A stretch of 8,169 bases of DNA from Vulcanimicrobiota bacterium (GTDB taxonomy: Bacteria; Vulcanimicrobiota; Vulcanimicrobiia; Vulcanimicrobiales; Vulcanimicrobiaceae): the NCBI GenBank assembly GCA_003155175.1, contig PMFP01000144.1, positions 1 to 8,169 on the forward strand, read 5' to 3'. The notes under the pieces are model-generated. The model searched no databases. It was given only the letters and a program-made list of their open reading frames with translations, and had not been told where the DNA came from. The position numbers and the translations under genes were made by a program. The stretch's first letter is position 1. Each line of letters opens with the position of its first letter. This document shows, piece after piece, positions 5,628 through 8,169 of this stretch.

Positions 5628-6524
5628 ATGCGCCGTGCGCTTGTAGCAATCTTGAGTCTTTGCATCGCCGCGGCAACGTTGCCCGCGGCTGCCGCTCCCG
5701 ACAAAACCCTCGAGAACGTCAAGGGTAGCGTCTCGTACCAAGTCACCGCCAACGCCGCGCAAGAGGCGATCGCTCCGCAGGCGACGATCTCGCTGGCGGA
5801 CAACGCGTTCGCCGTAACGGGTCCGAACTCGATGGGCGCGATCGGATTGCCGGACAGCTCGCGCGTCCTCATCGGTCAATCGTCCAAAGTGCAGCTCGTC
5901 TCGTTCACGCAGACGAACACGGCCAACGCGACGTTCGTGCTCGTTCCGCCCAGCCGGACGCGCTTTACGGTTCAGCATCCGAACGGCGCTCGCGCCAACT
6001 ACACGTTCCAAACGCCGCTGGGTCAAATCGCCGTGCGCGGGACCGTCGGCGACATCTACGGATCGGACACGCAGCTTCAGGTCAACGTCTACAACGTGAG
6101 CGACCCGACGCTGCCGGTGGTCGTCACGCTCAAGGACGGAAAGGTCTTCATCCTGGGCAAGGGCGACGTGCTCAACGCAACGCTCGGCGCCGCCGGCGTC
6201 ATCGAAGTGCAGCAGCTGCACGTCAACAATCCGACCTTCCAACAGTTCCAAGAATTCGGCATGCCGCAAAACGCCCAAGAGCTCGGCCTGATCACGAATT
6301 CGGCGGTTGCGGGAGCCGCGACGGGCACGGTGGCGGCTGCCAATCCGATCTGGGCGCTCGCCCTGCCGATCATCGCGGCTCCGATCATCATTAGCGCCAA
6401 CCACGCGACGCAAAGCAGCCCGGTCGAGGCGGGGCCGGTCAAGGTCCCGGTGACGACGTCGAGCGGTTCCCGGCATCGCCAGCGGCTGCAGATTCGTTTC
6501 TTCATCCCGATCCGGATACCGTAA
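5628..6524 (+). CDS. Secreted FecR-domain-like protein with C-terminal hydrophobic segment
   Basis: The ATG at 5628 is chosen because GAGAGGAG (5614-5621) lies 6 nt upstream and because it begins a clean Sec signal peptide (MRRALVAILSLCIAAATLPA, cleavage after about residue 23); the upstream in-frame ATG at 5577 would bury that signal. The mature part, about residues 28-185, has the beta-strand pattern of FecR/PupR-type extracytoplasmic domains: VKGSVSYQ, DSSRVLIGQSSKVQL, TPLGQIAVRGTVGDIY and VTLKDGKVFILGKGDVL. In ferric-citrate systems FecR relays a signal to an ECF sigma factor, but no sigma factor or TonB receptor is nearby. Residues about 237-257 form a hydrophobic, possibly membrane-spanning segment, and the end is basic (SRHRQRLQIRFF). 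It follows the propeller lipoprotein by 54 bp and is probably in the same transcript. Role unknown; perhaps surface or envelope. Confidence 0.75.
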   Translation: MRRALVAILSLCIAAATLPAAAAPDKTLENVKGSVSYQVTANAAQEAIAPQATISLADNAFAVTGPNSMGAIGLPDSSRVLIGQSSKVQLVSFTQTNTANATFVLVPPSRTRFTVQHPNGARANYTFQTPLGQIAVRGTVGDIYGSDTQLQVNVYNVSDPTLPVVVTLKDGKVFILGKGDVLNATLGAAGVIEVQQLHVNNPTFQQFQEFGMPQNAQELGLITNSAVAGAATGTVAAANPIWALALPIIAAPIIISANHATQSSPVEAGPVKVPVTTSSGSRHRQRLQIRFFIPIRIP

Positions 6525-6540
6525 CCGATGCCGGACCGGG
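6506..6540 (+). terminator. Weak hairpin across the FecR-like gene stop codon
   Basis: CCCGATCCGG (6506-6515) pairs with CCGGACCGGG (6531-6540) with one A-C mismatch and a 15-nt loop that contains the TAA at 6522-6524. No T-tract follows. It may end or slow the upstream transcript before the hom promoter, possibly with Rho. Confidence 0.3.
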
Positions 6541-6547
6541 AAGAGGG

Positions 6548-6577
6548 TTGACCGATGCCGCGGCTGCGTGGTATCGT
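6548..6577 (+). promoter_or_regulatory. Candidate sigma-70-type promoter of the hom leader
   Basis: TTGACC at 6548-6553 (five of six to TTGACA) and TATCGT at 6572-6577 (four of six to TATAAT) are 18 bp apart. The start of transcription would be at about 6584-6585, exactly at the ATG of the 28-codon Met-rich leader peptide, which would then be translated from a leaderless mRNA. The alternative is transcription from further upstream and use of the ATG at 6555. Confidence 0.5.
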
Positions 6578-6584
6578 TCCCGCA

Positions 6585-6671
6585 ATGTCTTCACGCGATT
6601 TCGCAATGATGCCCGCCATGTGCTGGATGCAAATGCATTCGGCGAAGGGCGTCACGCACCGCGTTAGGTAA
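6585..6671 (+). CDS. Methionine-rich attenuator leader peptide of hom (28 aa)
   Basis: This short frame reads ATG TCT TCA CGC GAT TTC, then GCA ATG ATG and on to TAA at 6669-6671. Of its 28 codons 6 are ATG, and 5 of these fall in the 10-codon core MMPAMCWMQM (6606-6635). It lies directly upstream of competing hairpins and the terminator preceding homoserine dehydrogenase, the layout of an amino-acid attenuation leader peptide. There is one Thr and no Ile codon, so the sensed amino acid would be methionine, a product of the hom branch. The start at 6585 has no Shine-Dalgarno sequence but coincides with the start site predicted from the promoter at 6548-6577. An in-frame ATG at 6555 with AAGAGGG (6541-6547) seven bases upstream would give 38 residues with the same Met core. 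Either choice leaves the mechanism unchanged. Confidence 0.65.
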   Translation: MSSRDFAMMPAMCWMQMHSAKGVTHRVR

Positions 6672-6738
6672 CTCGAACGACTCAAGAGAACCGCTAAACG
6701 CAGCACAAACGCCCTTCGCCTTCGCCGGCGAGGGGCGT
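6593..6738 (+). promoter_or_regulatory. Transcription attenuator (segments 1-4) controlling hom
   Basis: Four segments can pair in two exclusive ways. Segment 1 (6593-6604, ACGCGATTTCGC) pairs with segment 2 (6642-6652, GCGAAGGGCGT) by 5+4 bp around a small internal loop. Segment 2 extended (6641-6652, GGCGAAGGGCGT) is perfectly complementary over 12 bp to segment 3 (6709-6720, ACGCCCTTCGCC). Segment 3 also pairs with segment 4 (6727-6738) to make the terminator. A ribosome stalled at the first tandem Met codons (6606-6611) would cover segment 1, freeing 2 to pair with 3 and letting transcription reach hom. With ample Met the ribosome runs to the stop at 6671, 1 pairs with 2, and 3:4 terminates. 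This is the classical trp/his-type design; the assignment here is inferred from sequence. Confidence 0.7.
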
Positions 6739-6742
6739 TTTT
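6708..6742 (+). terminator. Rho-independent terminator (attenuator 3:4 hairpin) ahead of hom
   Basis: AACGCCCTTCGCC (6708-6720) pairs with GGCGAGGGGCGTT (6727-6739): a 13-bp GC-rich stem with one T-G wobble and a 6-nt loop, followed by a five-T run (6738-6742). It stands 44 bp before the hom start codon, with its left arm shared by an upstream antiterminator partner. Confidence 0.85.
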
Positions 6743-6786
6743 CGTTCCTCGCTCTCGCTTTTATCGCTCGGGAGACTTGGAACGTC

Positions 6787-7779
6787 GTGAAACTTTCGGT
6801 CAACATCGCGCTCTTAGGTTGTGGAACGGTCGGCAGCAGCGTCGCCGAACGTCTCGTTCACGATGCCGCGACCCTCGAACGCCGCGCGGGCGTCCGCTAC
6901 GAGCTGCGCGCCATCGCCATTGCCGACGCGCGCAAGGCACGCCCGGCTTCGATTCCGGCGCATCTCTTCACCGCCGACGCACGACGCGTGCTCGACGATC
7001 CGGGCGTGGATCTGGTCATCGAGTGCGTCGGCGGTACGACCGACGCCGCCGAGTTCGTCGAACGCTCGCTCGCGCGCGGCCGGCACGTCGTTACCGCGAA
7101 CAAAGATCTGCTGGCTACCCAAGGGCCCCGCTTGCACGCCATCGCCGCAGGGCGCGGCGTGACGCTGCGCTTCGAGGGCGCCGTCGGCGGGGCTATTCCG
7201 GTCGTCCGGGCGCTGGCCGAGTCGCTAGCCGGCGACGACGTCCGGGCGGTCGCGGGCGTATTCAACGGGACGTGCACCTCCGTGCTCTCCGCGATGGAAG
7301 ACGGCCAAGACTACGGCGAGGCCTTGCGCGACGCGCAGCGGCGCGGCTTCGCCGAAGCCGATCCGTCGGGCGACGTTGACGGCGTGGACGCCGCGCACAA
7401 GCTCGCCCTGCTCGTGCAACTCGCGTTCGGCCTGGCCGTGATTTCGCCGCGCATCCCGCGCCGCGGGATCGGCGGCGTCTCGCGCGCCGACGTCGAGCGC
7501 GCCCGCGAACTGGGCTTTCGGATTCGTCTGGTCGGCGCCGCGGTACGCGCCGACGGTGGGGCCGCGGCCGAGGTCGCGCCGTTGCTCGTGCCCGATCGCC
7601 ACAGTTTCGCCCAGACGCGCGGCGTGGACAACGTCGCCCGCATCGTCGCGCGCGACGCCGGAACGCTCGAGCTGCGCGGCCCCGGCGCCGGCGGCGCCGC
7701 AACCGCGTCCGCGGTACTCGGCGACGTCGTGAGCGCGCTGCGCGTCGTCGCCGTAGAACCGTCTGGCCAGTGCGAGTAG
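6787..7779 (+). CDS. hom: Homoserine dehydrogenase, short form without ACT domain (330 aa)
   Basis: It reduces aspartate-semialdehyde to homoserine with NAD(P)H, the branch point to methionine and to threonine/isoleucine. The Rossmann fold starts with GCGTVG (G11-G16). K106 lies in TANK; EGAVGGAIPVV (130-140) and NGTCTSVL (160-167) line the substrate site. The family signature spans 187-205, with E190, D196, D201 and K205 equivalent to yeast E208, D214, D219 and K223. GPGAGGAATASAVLGDVV (298-315) is the conserved C-terminal NAD-side motif. The start is a GTG at 6787 with GGGAG (6770-6774) 12 nt upstream, a long spacer. Bacterial enzymes often have about 430 residues with a C-terminal ACT domain that mediates threonine inhibition; this one stops about 15 residues after the GPGAGG motif region, so it lacks the ACT domain. 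Short enzymes are known in archaea and some bacteria. Its last codons overlap an opposing gene. Confidence 0.95.
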   Translation: MKLSVNIALLGCGTVGSSVAERLVHDAATLERRAGVRYELRAIAIADARKARPASIPAHLFTADARRVLDDPGVDLVIECVGGTTDAAEFVERSLARGRHVVTANKDLLATQGPRLHAIAAGRGVTLRFEGAVGGAIPVVRALAESLAGDDVRAVAGVFNGTCTSVLSAMEDGQDYGEALRDAQRRGFAEADPSGDVDGVDAAHKLALLVQLAFGLAVISPRIPRRGIGGVSRADVERARELGFRIRLVGAAVRADGGAAAEVAPLLVPDRHSFAQTRGVDNVARIVARDAGTLELRGPGAGGAATASAVLGDVVSALRVVAVEPSGQCE

Positions 7780-8169
7780 CTGCGCCTCCGTTAGGTCCTC
7801 ACCGTCGGACTCGATCGATCCGACGATGCGCTTCATCAATTCATGGTCGTGCTCTGCTAGGTAGCGCGTGAATTGCAGTATGCCGTTGCTGTGCCCCTTG
7901 CCGCTGCCGACGATCAGTATCTGTGTCGCGGGCTTGAGCGCCTCGGCCAGCTCGGCGTACCACGATTTCTCGATGTTGCCGTACCAGCCCTTTGGGTCGT
8001 TTGCCTTGTGGTGCATTTTGCGCAACCTGCCGCTGGGATCCTCCGGCGCGATTCTCGTCGGCCCGCCGTTGCCCGTTGCATCGGTCAGGTAGATGTCGGC
8101 ACCGTGGTAGCCAATGAGCAGAATCGCGTGGTCGGTAAGCGGTACGTCCGCCGGCGGTCCGCTGACCCG
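7225..8169 (-). CDS. Translational-machinery / bacterial eRF1-like protein, 5' partial, with antisense-encoded tail
   Basis: The frame enters from the right edge with no start seen. The visible part begins RVSGPPADVPLTDHAILLIG and includes DIYLTDATG, RKMHHKANDPKGWYG, SWYAELAEALKPATQILIVG, KGHSNGILQF, KRIVGSIESD and LLALARRFYG (ending at 7750). From memory this matches the small bacterial proteins annotated 'translational machinery protein' or baeRF-like (eRF1 domain-like), with the HHKA motif, the ILIVG strand, KRIVG and an ARRF/ARKYF end. Those proteins usually end right after that last helix. Here no stop codon follows: the frame continues for about 174 codons antisense to hom and stops only at 7225. 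That tail is Ala/Arg-rich and looks like a GC-rich shadow rather than a domain. The likely reading is that the true 3' end was lost when it was joined tail-to-tail with hom. Family assignment is moderate; the tail is probably not functional. Confidence 0.6.
   Translation of the reverse strand, partial: RVSGPPADVPLTDHAILLIGYHGADIYLTDATGNGGPTRIAPEDPSGRLRKMHHKANDPKGWYGNIEKSWYAELAEALKPATQILIVGSGKGHSNGILQFTRYLAEHDHELMKRIVGSIESDGEDLTEAQLLALARRFYGDDAQRAHDVAEYRGRGCGAAGAGAAQLERSGVARDDAGDVVHAARLGETVAIGHEQRRDLGRGPTVGAYRGADQTNPKAQFAGALDVGARDAADPAARDARRNHGQAERELHEQGELVRGVHAVNVARRIGFGEAAPLRVAQGLAVVLAVFHRGEHGGARPVEYARDRPDVVAG

Noticed and set aside
4800..6476. 558-codon minus-strand frame across the lipoprotein and FecR-like genes
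   Set aside because: Arg/Asp/Gly-rich composition and periodicity copied from the antisense of the propeller repeats; no domain or ribosome binding site.
6525..6786. SAM or T-box riboswitch before hom
   Set aside because: No SAM-I/II core and no T-box GGTGG-type sequence was found; the Met-codon leader explains the competing hairpins.
1..8169. tRNA, rRNA, CRISPR array, insertion sequence or phage attachment site
   Set aside because: None was seen: no clover-leaf with a TTCRANY loop, no spaced short direct repeats, and no transposase or terminal inverted repeats.

Overview
The window is GC-rich bacterial DNA carrying parts of three unrelated neighbourhoods. The left third, on the minus strand, is the start of an alpha-carboxysome operon: form IA Rubisco cbbL, cbbS, and a very short csoS2, plus the first 22 codons of the next gene. 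A LysR-type regulator, cbbR, is transcribed divergently from cbbL, with an AT-rich control region between them. The host is therefore an autotroph, or capable of autotrophy, with CO2-fixing microcompartments. The glycine-rich secreted lipoprotein with a Vgb-like propeller and the FecR-like secreted protein look like families common in Eremiobacterota/Vulcanimicrobiota (WPS-2). I give that taxonomic guess only moderate-to-low weight because it rests on remembered protein style, not a search.

Layout. 1-68 (-): start of the next carboxysome-operon gene. 65-976 (-): miniature CsoS2. 976-1326 (-): cbbS. 1340-2782 (-): cbbL. 2783-2888: divergent control region. 2889-3866 (+): cbbR with an unusual C-terminal tail. 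3841-3908: possible structured leader. 3909-5573 (+): lipoprotein with seven exact 42-residue propeller repeats. 5628-6524 (+): FecR-like secreted protein. 6541-6786: amino-acid attenuator with a Met-rich leader peptide. 6787-7779 (+): homoserine dehydrogenase without an ACT domain. 7225-8169 (-): a gene entering from the right edge that resembles 'translational machinery'/bacterial eRF1-like proteins and runs without a stop codon deep into the antisense strand of hom.

How the genes work together. CbbL and CbbS form the Rubisco holoenzyme. The N-terminal peptide of CsoS2 should bind Rubisco, and its C-terminal domain should bind the shell. The genes are tightly coupled (13-bp gap, then TGATG and ATGA overlaps), and CbbR presumably controls them. 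On the right, hom makes homoserine, the branch-point precursor of methionine and threonine. Its leader shows all the parts of a classical transcription attenuator that would sense methionine.

The two strongest observations are the methionine attenuator, which is too short to show as an ordinary gene call, and the 303-residue CsoS2 with only one recognisable Rubisco-binding repeat and no cysteine.
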